The notes under the pieces are model-generated. The model had not been told where the DNA came from and did no database searches. It was given only the letters and a program-made list of their open reading frames with translations. A stretch of 64,000 nucleotides of DNA from Adenanthera pavonina (lineage: Eukaryota; Streptophyta; Magnoliopsida; Fabales; Fabaceae), in NCBI GenBank assembly GCA_026686845.1, contig JAIVEN010000013.1, positions 16,698,001 to 16,762,000 of the forward strand, given 5' to 3'. This document shows positions 45,249 to 55,025 of this stretch, piece after piece. Position numbers and translations under genes: made by a program. Numbering within the stretch: position 1 is the stretch's first letter; each line of letters opens with the position of its first letter.

Positions 45249-48200
45249 ATGGCGATGGAAAGTCATCTTTCCGATGTAGAACGGAGATTAGAGGAAGAAG
45301 TAGGGGATTTGAAGGGTCAGCTTAGTGGCTTGCATACTCAAATGGAACAAATGATGAAAATGCTTCAGGGCATGAACACGAATGGGAGGAGGCATGATGT
45401 TAATGCCAACATTGCCCAACCGCATGGTATGAGCGCGGAAGGGATACCCGATGCAACTGACAATGATCAGAATAGGCTTCCATCTATCCCAACCCCAGGG
45501 GTCGGTAGGCAAGGATTCCAGGAATGGGATCAGGGATATGCATATACCCATGATGTCCATAACCCGGAGAATGTCACAGCCTTTATGGCTCAGAATCCAC
45601 CTCCCAATAATATGTATTCTCATGGCGGTGAAATTCCTGATAAGGTCAGCTTGAAAGAGGAGGTGTCAGAAATGAGAGATCAGCTACGGGCACTGCAGGG
45701 AGTAATGGAGCATAAATCCCTCGATTTGGATGAACTATGCCTAGCTCCGGATGTGATTATTCCGAAAGAGTTTAAGATCCCGGACTTCAACAAATATAAT
45801 GGAAATGGGGACCCGCATTATCATCTGAAGACATACTGCACCAGGATGTCGGTATGGTCCAGGGAGGAGAAATTCCTCATCCATTTTTTTCATGAAAGTC
45901 TCACTGGGGCGGCTCTACACTGGTACATGAAATTAGACCACTCCCGATTGAAGAAATGGAGGGATCTGACAGATGTCTTTATGAGACAATACCAATTTAA
46001 TTTGAATTCAGCTCCTACTAGGGAGCAGCTGAAAGGATTGAGTAAGAAACCCACCGAATCCTTCAAGGAGTACGCGCAGCGGTGGCGAGCCCTGGCTTCG
46101 GAAGTTCAACCTCCTCTAACGGAGTCTGACTTGTGTTCATACTTTATTGATACGCTGGGAGAGCCCTACTTCAGAATCATGCTGGGAACCCATGCTAAAT
46201 ATTTCACCGACCTCATTGAGGTAGGTGAAAGGATTGACACTAACATTCGGGATGGGAGGTTGGAGAGTGCACACCCCGAAAATAGAAAAGGACAGGGTGT
46301 TAAAAAGAAAGACAGCGATGTGAATCACGTGCCGGACCCTTACCAACAGTCGTTCAGACCTTCATTTAGCCCACAGTACCCTCCATATAACTTACAACCC
46401 CAATATCCAAGACCTTTTGCACCCGGGGCACGCATGCAGCATGCTGCCTATCAACCTAGAGCCCCTTTTGCTCAACCTATCCAACATCCTCAACCAGTCC
46501 CACCACCTCATCCCATTCAGCAAGCGAATGTCTCGCACCCAAGTATGGATTACAAAGCCGTTCGCCCCCCGAGAGATAACCGCCCGTTACCCGACTTCAA
46601 TGTCTCCAGATTAGAGCTTTTCAAAGAGTTAGTGGAAAAGAAGCTTATGGGTCCTCGTCCGGTAAAACCTTGGCAACCACCTTTCCCTGCTTGGTATAAT
46701 CCAAATGAGACTTGTGAATATCATATGGGAGCGGTGGGACATTCGATCGATCGATGCGATGCTTTCCGGAAGAACGTATTGAATCTTTTGGATAATAATT
46801 ATATCAGTGTACGGCAGGACAGCAATCCGAATATAATCTCAAATCCTCTCCCGGAGCATGACAAGGGAAAACAGGTCTGTGTTATCGAAGAAGATATCAG
46901 GCTGATTAAAGACCCAAACGCCCTCCAAGTTACTATGAAAGAAATATTTGATCACCTTGAGGAAGCGGGTCATGTTCTTTATGACGGGGGAAAGCTGGGT
47001 ATAATCGATAACTGCGGTCCCTACTCTTGTGAGTATCACCGGGGAAACGTGGATCATGACATTGAGGGTTGTGAGGTGTTCAGGGAAGTTGTGCGAAAGA
47101 TGATGGTACTGGGGATTATCAGAATTGAGAGGGGAACATCAAGAGATAAATCCGTATGCATGACGGAGGAACAAGGCGGGTTGCCAATCATTGACAAGTC
47201 GAAGGGGTCATTCCTTGTGATCAACAAGCAAGCTCCGACTGTAGGAAGTAGTGAGCAATTGCCCTTCTTGGAAATAGCAGAATCTCGTCCTTCGTTCATT
47301 AATGAAACACTTAAGCTGAGCTCGAAGGGATCCCTCCTGGTCATAAACTCAACCGCTAATGCAGCAACACGCGAGAAGGATCCAGTGGCGGTTATTCACG
47401 TACCAGCACCGTTTCCGTATGCTAGTAATCATGCGGTGCCCTGGAAATATGGCCTAAAGACTGAGCTTCTCGCAATCCGGGGAGAAACCAGTGAAGAACC
47501 AGTGGTGGAAGTCAATAACCAGGAACTAATAAACGGGATTACCCGGAGTGGTCGCGTCTATTCGAAAGAAAATGATAAGACAACAAGAAATGGCCAGGAA
47601 GAAGGAGAGAGTTCAGGAGCTAAGGCGGTGACGGACATGAGCATTGATGCCGATGAGATCTTAAAGATCATGAAACACAGTGAGTATGACATAGTAGAGC
47701 AGCTCACAAAGACGCCAGCTCGGATCTCCATTATGTCCCTCATCATGAGCTCAGAGGTCCATCGCAAGGCGCTCCAAAGGGTGTTAGAAAGGACATATGT
47801 ACGTCCAGACATAACTCCTGAGAGAGTGGTTCATATGGTTAATGTTGTGAAGAATGCCACTCAAATCACCTTCTATGAGGATGAAATTGTTCAAACTCCG
47901 GCGGGACGACCTAAAGCTCTTCACATTACATTAAAGTGTCACGGGTATGTGATCGCAAGGGTTTTGATTGATAATGGGTCTGCTCTCAATGTCCTGCCAC
48001 TAGCCACTTTAGAAGAACTTCCGGTGGACAGGTCCACCATTGAGCATAGTGATCTAATTGCCCGAGCTTTTGATGGAGCGAGAAAGGAGGTATTCGGGGA
48101 GGTCCATCTTCCACTTGAGATTGGGCCAAGCACCTTTTCAGTACAATTCCACGTAATGGACATTGATGCAGCATACACTATGCTCTTAGGAAGGCCTTGG

Positions 48201-48794
48201 ATTCATGACGCGGGAGCTATACCGTCTACCTTACACCAGAGGGTTAAATTCGTCAGGGATGGCCTACTTATTACCGTCAAAGGAGAAGAGGAAATCATGA
48301 TTAGCAAGCCAAGTGCCGTACCTTACGTCGAAAATGTAGAACGGACAGGTGGTAATTTTTATCACAGTTTCGAGATTGTGGGGGGTGACAAGCCAAGAAG
48401 AAATGTGCAACAAGTAGTTAACAAGATAATGAAGCATGATGGATATAAGGAAGGACAAGGGCTCAGAGCTAAACTGCAAGGGGTAAAAGAGCCAATCAAA
48501 CTTCTCGGGAATCAGGGACGTCAAGGGATAGGATACGATCCCCATTTGGAGACTCTCTTGGCCGAGCAAGTGAATTTAGGCCGAGGGAAATTACAAGCAA
48601 GATCAAAAATTCCTCATATTAAAGAGACATTCTCACAAGCCTCTGAGATAGTCAATATGAATGACTCCATTGCTACAATGGAAGAAGGAGTGGAGTGTTA
48701 TGGAAAAGGACATTGGATTCAGTGTGATACCCTTGGAAAAGCCCTGGAAAACTGGGAGTCTGAGAAGATCCCTGATGTCATGTCGTTAGAGTAA
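45249..48794 (+). CDS. gag-pro: Ogre Gag-protease polyprotein
   Basis: The ATG at 45249 (MAMESHLSDVERR) starts a 1,181-residue uninterrupted ORF. Order: N-terminal coiled coil; Retrotrans_gag capsid domain about residues 175-305 (PDFNKYNGNGDPHYHLK, GAALHWYMKL, REQLKGLSKKPTESF); Pro/His-rich linker; two CHHC zinc-knuckle-like motifs near residues 489 (CEYHMGAVGHSIDRC) and 594 (CEYHRGNVDHDIEGC); retropepsin near residue 908 (VLIDNGSALNVLP, LLGRPWIH); and a G-patch-like Gly-rich stretch near 1063-1105 (HDGYKEGQGLRAKLQG, GRQGIGYDP). It forms the particle and cuts the polyprotein. The stop TAA at 48792-48794 overlaps a predicted splice donor, so splicing would replace the stop and continue into pol. 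Confidence 0.93.
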   Translation: MAMESHLSDVERRLEEEVGDLKGQLSGLHTQMEQMMKMLQGMNTNGRRHDVNANIAQPHGMSAEGIPDATDNDQNRLPSIPTPGVGRQGFQEWDQGYAYTHDVHNPENVTAFMAQNPPPNNMYSHGGEIPDKVSLKEEVSEMRDQLRALQGVMEHKSLDLDELCLAPDVIIPKEFKIPDFNKYNGNGDPHYHLKTYCTRMSVWSREEKFLIHFFHESLTGAALHWYMKLDHSRLKKWRDLTDVFMRQYQFNLNSAPTREQLKGLSKKPTESFKEYAQRWRALASEVQPPLTESDLCSYFIDTLGEPYFRIMLGTHAKYFTDLIEVGERIDTNIRDGRLESAHPENRKGQGVKKKDSDVNHVPDPYQQSFRPSFSPQYPPYNLQPQYPRPFAPGARMQHAAYQPRAPFAQPIQHPQPVPPPHPIQQANVSHPSMDYKAVRPPRDNRPLPDFNVSRLELFKELVEKKLMGPRPVKPWQPPFPAWYNPNETCEYHMGAVGHSIDRCDAFRKNVLNLLDNNYISVRQDSNPNIISNPLPEHDKGKQVCVIEEDIRLIKDPNALQVTMKEIFDHLEEAGHVLYDGGKLGIIDNCGPYSCEYHRGNVDHDIEGCEVFREVVRKMMVLGIIRIERGTSRDKSVCMTEEQGGLPIIDKSKGSFLVINKQAPTVGSSEQLPFLEIAESRPSFINETLKLSSKGSLLVINSTANAATREKDPVAVIHVPAPFPYASNHAVPWKYGLKTELLAIRGETSEEPVVEVNNQELINGITRSGRVYSKENDKTTRNGQEEGESSGAKAVTDMSIDADEILKIMKHSEYDIVEQLTKTPARISIMSLIMSSEVHRKALQRVLERTYVRPDITPERVVHMVNVVKNATQITFYEDEIVQTPAGRPKALHITLKCHGYVIARVLIDNGSALNVLPLATLEELPVDRSTIEHSDLIARAFDGARKEVFGEVHLPLEIGPSTFSVQFHVMDIDAAYTMLLGRPWIHDAGAIPSTLHQRVKFVRDGLLITVKGEEEIMISKPSAVPYVENVERTGGNFYHSFEIVGGDKPRRNVQQVVNKIMKHDGYKEGQGLRAKLQGVKEPIKLLGNQGRQGIGYDPHLETLLAEQVNLGRGKLQARSKIPHIKETFSQASEIVNMNDSIATMEEGVECYGKGHWIQCDTLGKALENWESEKIPDVMSLE

Positions 48795-49062
48795 TATTCT
48801 AGAGTTTATGTTATGTCTTCTTTTGAAAATCTTGTATTTATGGCTTTTGGAACTTTTTACATTTGAGGATTAAATGCAAAGCAGCTTTTCATGTTCTTCA
48901 TGCCATTATTACTCTCTTTTATTAATCTCTTTATTCTACTTTTTTTTTTCTCATCTCACTTTATTCTTCTTCTTATCCTTTTGTGTTGGCCCCTCCTCAA
49001 ATTAATTCTCTATACTATTTCCTGCCTCATCGTTTACTTCTATTGTGTTTGTTGGCTTCTAG
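48791..49062 (+). other. Predicted Ogre intron joining gag-pro to pol
   Basis: GTAATA donor at 48791 and a pyrimidine-rich tract ending TTGGCTTCTAG at 49062, 272 bp. The exon left of it ends in GA of the last gag codon and the exon right starts with G, so codon GA|G is rebuilt and frame 0 joins pol frame 2 without a break. The gag stop TAA lies at intron bases 2-4. Splicing between protease and RT is an established Ogre feature. Confidence 0.8.
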
Positions 49063-51400
49063 GGAATTAGAATTCTCGGAACTCCAGTCTGACACGGAGA
49101 CTCTTGAACCCCAATGGGATGACACTCGCATTGTTATGGATATGCTTGACGACGGGATTGAAGAAAATGCCGCGCTAGTTGAATTACCCCTCACGTTTGC
49201 AAAGCTTATCGAACCCTCCGAAATTGGTTTCATCCCACATGAGGAAATCATAGAAGTGATCAACATGGGAACTGAGGAAGATAAAAAAGAGTTGAAGATA
49301 GTTGATAATCCTGAGAAGAAGGAGATGATAGATTTATTTCGAGAATATCTGGATGTATTTGCTTGGTCATACCAAGATATGCCAGGGCTTGATCCCAACA
49401 TCGCCTCTCACAAGCTTCCTCTGTTCCCTGACTTTAAACCAAAGAAACAAAAGCTAAGGAGGATGAGTCCCGAGACATCTCTTCAGATCAAGGAAGAAGT
49501 GAAGAAACAATGGGATGCTGGTTTCTTAGATGTTGCTAAATATCCATAATGGGTTGCGAACATAGTACCGGTACCAAAGAAGGATGGCCGCATTAGGATG
49601 TGCGTGGACTATCGGGATTTGAATAAAGCCAGTCCTAAGGATCATTTTCCTCTACCTCATATTGATGTGCTAGTTGACAATACGGCGAGGGGTTATAGGT
49701 ACTCATTCATGGACGGGTATTCAGGATACAATCAGATCCCCATGAACCTGGAGGATAAAGAGAAAACCACTTTTACTACTTTATGGGGAACATTTTGCTA
49801 CAAAGTGATGCCGTTCGGTTTAAAAAATGCAGGTGCAACTTACCAACGAGCTATGGTAGCACTATTCCATGATATGATGCATAAAGAACTGGAGGTTTAT
49901 GTCGACGATATGGTAGCAAAGTCAGCGCAAGAAGAAAGTCACGTGGCAGTTCTTCAAAAATTGTTTGAAAGACTGCGAAAATACAAGCTTCGATTGAATC
50001 CCAACAAGTGCGTGTTTGGGGCTACATCTGGTAAGCTACTAGGCTTCATCGTTAGCAGTAGAGGAATAGAAGTGGATCCAGATAAAGTAAAGGCAATTCG
50101 TGATATGCCTTCACCCCAAACAGAGAAAGATGTACGAAGCTTCTTGGGCCATTTGAATTACATAGCCCGATTTATTGCAAACCTGACTGCCACCTGCGAG
50201 CCAATATTCAAATTGTTGAGAAAAGGAAATCCTGGGAAGTGGGATGAAGATTGCCAACGAGCATTCGAGAAGATAAAGGAATATTTGCTGAACCCTCCTG
50301 TCTTAGCACCCCCTACACCAGGTCAACCATTAATCCTCTATCTAACCATCTTGACATCTTCCATGGGGGCAATGTTAGGACAGCAAGATAGATCTAGAAA
50401 AAAGGAGCATGCCATTTATTATCTGAGTAAGAAATTCAATGATTGTGAGTCTCGATACCCAATCATCGAAAAGACATGTTGTGGGCTAGTATGGGTCATG
50501 CGACGATTAAGACAATACATGTTATATCATGTTACCTGGTTGATCTCGCGATTGGACCCGATTAAATATATTTTTGAAAGCCCTTACGTGTCAGGTAGGG
50601 TGTCAAAGTGGCAAGTAATACTATCCGAATATGATGTGAAGTATGTGACTCGCAAGTCCATTAAAGGAAGTATCATCGCTGACCATTTAGCTGGAAACCC
50701 ATTAAATGAGAGTCCGCCACTAGACTTTCAATTCCCAGATGAAGATGTCTTGACTGTTGAGGATAAGTTGAGAGATGCTCAATGGACAATGTACTTTGAT
50801 GGCGCCGCCAATACGCAGGGATGTGGGGTAGGTGCAGTGATAGTCTCTCCTGAAGGGAAACAATTTCATGTCGCAATTAAGCTTAATTTTGAATGCACAA
50901 ATAATGTAGCAGAGTATGAAGCTTGTGTCAGTGGTTTGCAAGCCGCCCTAGCGCTGGGTGTTAAAGAACTTGAGGTCTTTGGAGATTTAGCACTCATAAT
51001 ATATCAAGTGACGGGGGCATGGCAAACGAAGGACCCAAAGTTAATCCCCTACCAGAGTTACTTAACTGAATTGATCAAGGAGTTTGATGAAATCAAGTTT
51101 ACCCATATGACCCGTGATAAAAATCAGTTTGCAGATGCTTTAGCAACACTCGCTGTCATGGTTAAACTAGATTGTGGGATTCATGTTCAGCCGATCCGCG
51201 TTGAAGCAAGGAATACTCCTGCCCATTGCTTGAGTATAGAAGAGGAATCCGATGGGCAACCTTGGTTCCACGACATTAAGTCCTACATCAAAGATAGGGA
51301 ATATCCAGATGGGGCAACAGATAATGACAAGAAGACTCTTCGACGCCTCGCAATGAACTTCTTCCTTAGTGGAGAGGTTTTGTATAAGTGGGCTCATGAT
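49063..51400 (+). pseudogene. pol: Ogre reverse transcriptase with RNase H and second (archaeal-like) RNase H
   Basis: After the acceptor: a linker (ELEFSELQSD...), then RT with FAWSYQDMPGLDPNIASHKL and VKKQWDAGFLDVAKYP. A TAA at 49547-49549 interrupts it, then VANIVPVPKKDGRIRMCVDY follows. The active site YVDD is at 49898-49909. The first RNase H (about 50330-50640; LYLTILTSSMGAMLGQ, IYYLSKKFNDCESRYP) lacks the usual first catalytic Asp, as I recall is common in Tat-lineage elements. A second, separate RNase H begins about 50790 (MYFDGAANTQGCGVGAVIVS, NNVAEYEACVSGL, NQFADALATLA) and keeps D and E residues. Two RNase H domains are a known Tat/Ogre trait. Only one stop occurs in this part. Confidence 0.92.
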
Positions 51401-52510
51401 GGGACACTACTCAGGTGCATAAATTCGCCTGAAACCAAGAGAGTGATGGCTGAAGTTCATGATGGAATATGTGGAACTCATGCTAATGGTCATACTATGA
51501 CTAGACAAATACAACGATGTGGGTATTTTTGGTTGACCCTGGAAAAAGACCGCATCGAATATGTGAAAAAATGTCACAAATGTCAAATCTACGCCGATTG
51601 AATCAATGCTCCATCACACCCCCTACACAACCTTGTGGCCCCGTGGCCTTTCTCCATGTGGGGAATTGATGTGATTGGTCCTATTAATCCTAAAGCCACA
51701 AATGGTCATCGCTTCATACTAGTAGCTATTGACTACTTCACCAAATGGGTCGAAGCCGTCTCTCTTGCCAGTGTTACCCAAAAGGCTTTTGTTCGCTTCT
51801 TACGATCATGCATCATTTGTCGATATGGTTTACCAGAAAAGATCATTACAGATAATGCTCCTAATCTGAACGGTGCTGAAGTAAGGAAGCTTTGTGAGCA
51901 ATTCAAGATCCAGCATCATAACTCTGCTCCCTATCGACCGCAGATGAATGGGGCAGTGGAGGCTGCTAACAAGAATGTTAAAAGGATCATTGCTAAGATG
52001 ACCATCACATACAAGGATTGGCATGAAATGCTCTCATATGCTCTACATGGATATCGTACCACAACTCGTACATCAACAGGAGCTACACCATATTCTCTAG
52101 TGTACGGGATGGAGGCAGTGACACCAATTGAGGTGGAAATCCCATCACTACGAGTCATGGTCGAATCAGCTATTGGGGAGGATGATTGGATCAAAACCCG
52201 ATATGAGCAGTTGAATATGATTGAAGAAAAGAGATTGGTCGCCATGTGTCATGGGCAGCTATATCAAAGGAGAATGGCCAGGGCGTTTAACAAAAGACTT
52301 CGCCCTAGGGAGTTTAAGCCAGGGGATTTAGTCTTAAAGAAAATTCTTCCAAATCAAGAGGACAATCGAGGAAAGTGGGCCCCATCATATGAGGGTCCTT
52401 ATGTGATAAAGCAAGCTTTTTCAGGAGGTGCACTTATTTTGATGGACATCGAGGGGCAAGAATTGACAAAGCCTGTCAATGCGGACGCTGTCAAGAGGTA
52501 TTATGCCTAA
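51401..52510 (+). pseudogene. pol: Ogre integrase
   Basis: The zinc domain is at about 51450-51600 (EVHDGICGTHANGH ... CHKCQ), then a TGA at 51599-51601 in frame. The core domain follows: D in WGIDVIGPINP, D in IITDNAPNLNG, and E in NGAVEAANKNVKRI, the D,D-E triad. The C-terminal part (GDLVLKKILPNQEDNRGKW, EGPYVIKQAF) ends YYA and TAA at 52508-52510. No chromodomain is present, as expected for Tat-type. The enzyme would insert the cDNA; the stop separates zinc domain from core in this copy. Confidence 0.92.
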
Positions 52511-52523
52511 AAAAAAAAAGGGG

Positions 52524-52715
52524 GCTCGCTAGGTTGAAAACCTGAAAAGGCAACCTAGGCAAAGATTAGAGCATGAAAAGAAAAAGAAGCTCGCTAGGTT
52601 GAAAACCTGAAAAGGCAACCTAGGCAAAAATTAGAGCATGAAAAGAAAAAGAAACTCGCTAGGTTGAAAACCTGAAAAGGCAGCCTAGGCAAAAATTAGA
52701 GCATGAAAAGAGAAA
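52524..52715 (+). repeat. 65-bp tandem repeat, three copies, hairpin-forming
   Basis: Units start at 52524, 52589 and 52654 (CTCGCTAGGTTGAAAACC...). CTAGGTTG and CAACCTAG in each unit can pair around a 14-base loop. It begins 13 bases after the integrase stop. Confidence 0.92.
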
Positions 52716-53772
52716 AGAAGCCCATGCAAAGGGAAGAGCAAATCATCTTCTGAGCAAATAAAAGGAGACTCTAAGCTGCTAATGGATAGGGGTAAATGAC
52801 AAGCGCGGCATAATCTTTAGTCAGATGTATTGTTGGGCGTGTCCAAAAGCAATGCAAGCTATCCGACTTGGTGCTTAAGAGACCAATATGAAGGCATTTC
52901 CTCTTGTTTTTACTAGATCAGTATCTATAGTTTCTGGTTGTTTCAAAATCTACTATCCAAGTGGTTTGTTCACCTAATAAACTAACTTTCTATTCCTGGA
53001 TTGTCTCTTCCCCTTGACAAGCTGCTGTATGTTTTCCTCTTTGATTATTGATTTCCCTCTGGTAAGTTGCTGTATTTATTCCTCAAATAAATTTTAGCCA
53101 AAAAAAAATGTATATATATATAGATGTTACTTAATGGCATGCATCATAAGAGTAATCGTGACTACCCGCTAATGGTGCCAAGTACAAGGAGTAAAACGAA
53201 AGCTCGTCAAATATGATTGAGAAAAAGTTCTTTAGGGATGACGCAACAATACCTAAAGATAGAAACAGGCAAGATGGTTTTTCAGCATCACATATGATCA
53301 TGACAAGTTCAAGTGTTGTGGGGTTAACTGGATTCCTTCATCAGGGGCAATGGAGCTCTACATCAAAACAAGAAAATTGACAGGATAAAACCCAATTTCA
53401 TTACATTTCTAACACTGTGGTTACAAATAAATGTTTTGTCAAAATTGGGGCAACAATGGGCATTCTACATGCACCTTCCATTTTGTACAAATTGGGGCAA
53501 ATAGTCATAATAATAAATAATAATAAGGATTTTGTATTCCACAAATAAATTTTCATGCACATCTCAAGGAAGACTAAAAAGGAAATCCCCATTTTGCATA
53601 CATGAAAAAAGGGGATCATTATACCTCAGGGAAAGGAAAAGAAAAGGAGAGGGAAGACAAAAGAGATAGCATTGTACTGGCATCTGGTAAGTGCCGGATA
53701 AACAGAAAAGAGAGTCACAGGTTTGACTAAGTATTGCTTAAGCACTCCATGTCCTACATCATGACGGATGTT

Positions 53773-54420
53773 GCCTTGGCACCTCTTAAATTTCTGCCAT
53801 TTAAAATTCTGCCAAGCCCTGACTTAGCTGCAGGCACCCGTTAAATTTCTGTCATTTAAAATTCTGCCAAAGCCCTGACTTAGCTGCAGGCACCTTTTAA
53901 ATTTCTGTCATTTAAAATTCTGCCAAAGCCCTGACTTAGCTGCAGGCACCTTTTAAATTTCTGTCATTTAAAGTTCTGCCAAAGCCCTGACTTAGCTGCA
54001 GGCACCTTTTAAATTTCTGTCATTTAAAATTCTGCCAAAGCCCTGACTTAGCTGCAGGCACCATTTAAAATTCTGCCAAAGCCCTGACTTAGCTGCAGGC
54101 ACCATTTAAAATTCTGTCAAAGCCCTGACTTAGCTGCAGGCACCTTTTAAATTTCTGCCAGTTAAATTCTGTCAAAGCCCTGACTTAGCTGCAGGCACCC
54201 CTTAAATTTCTGTCAAAGCCCTGACTTAGCTACAGGCACCCTCTAAATTTCTGTCATTTACATTCTGTCAAAGCCCTGACTTAGCTGCAGGCATCCTTTA
54301 AATTCCTGTCATTTAAAATTCTGTCAAAGCCCTGACTTAGCTGCAGGCACCTTTTAAATTTCTGCCATTTAAATTCTGTCAAAGCCCTGACTTAGCGGCA
54401 GGCACCCTTTAAATTTCTCT
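53773..54420 (+). repeat. Tandem repeat, 12 copies of GCCCTGACTTAGC units
   Basis: Core GCCCTGACTTAGCTGCAGG starts at 53816, 53872, 53928, 53984, 54040, 54081, 54122, 54177, 54218, 54273, 54329 and 54384. Eight steps are 55-56 bp and three are 41 bp, the short units lacking a TTAAATTTCTGTC-like block. A partial unit precedes the first. Confidence 0.95.
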
Positions 54421-55012
54421 CATTCAATCTCTTTCTCTATTGTCTTTATTGTTCATGCACCTTGCCCCCCAAACAAAATACATGTTTTCTTCTTCATTTA
54501 TTTCTAAGTACGAATATCATTTTATGATCTCCTTCCTTAGAAAACAAATGAAGAGGGGCAGCTCATCAACATGTTATTTTGTTTGGATCTTGTTATCATA
54601 TCGTGTTCTTGTGAGCATTTGTTTGAGTCAATTCATCCACCTATTGCATCAGTCCCAGTCTAGTTGACATAGTTATTCATTTGTGTCACATCATTGCATG
54701 TTGTATTAGTTGGACTCTAGCTCAATTTAATTTCTCATTTGTGCATCCATTAGAGTCTAGTTCAATTTATTTAGCCATGTCTCAATTCACATTTGCCTTG
54801 TGTGTCTTGCATCAAGTATTCATTCTCCATTAAGTCGTTCAAAATAGAGTCTTGTATGTTCTAAGTTCAAGTCGTATTGCATCTCTTTGTGTCAGGGGCA
54901 AGTAAGTCTTTGTGTGTTTTGCTCAGACAAAATTCGTGTTCTAATCTTTACTCGTTCCTTGTGCGAGAATTCCAAAAATTGCATTTTCTTCATTCTCACG
55001 TAAGAAACAAGT

Positions 55013-55025
55013 AAAGAGGGGCAAC
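55013..55025 (+). other. Polypurine tract of the Ogre element
   Basis: AAAGAGGGGCAAC directly before the 3' LTR. A near copy (GAAGAGGGGCAGC) lies about 460 bp upstream. Confidence 0.8.

Larger units (their letters stand above)
52511..55012 (+). other. Ogre 3' untranslated region, repeat-rich
   Basis: About 2.5 kb between integrase and polypurine tract. It contains the 65-bp hairpin repeat (52524-52715) and the 12-copy repeat (53816-54420), and a duplicate of the polypurine-tract region (54541-54562). No ORF in it is convincing. Confidence 0.75.

Noticed and set aside
53773..54420. Regular repeats resembling a CRISPR array
   Set aside because: Units are contiguous minisatellite copies without unique spacers, in a plant retrotransposon, with no cas genes.
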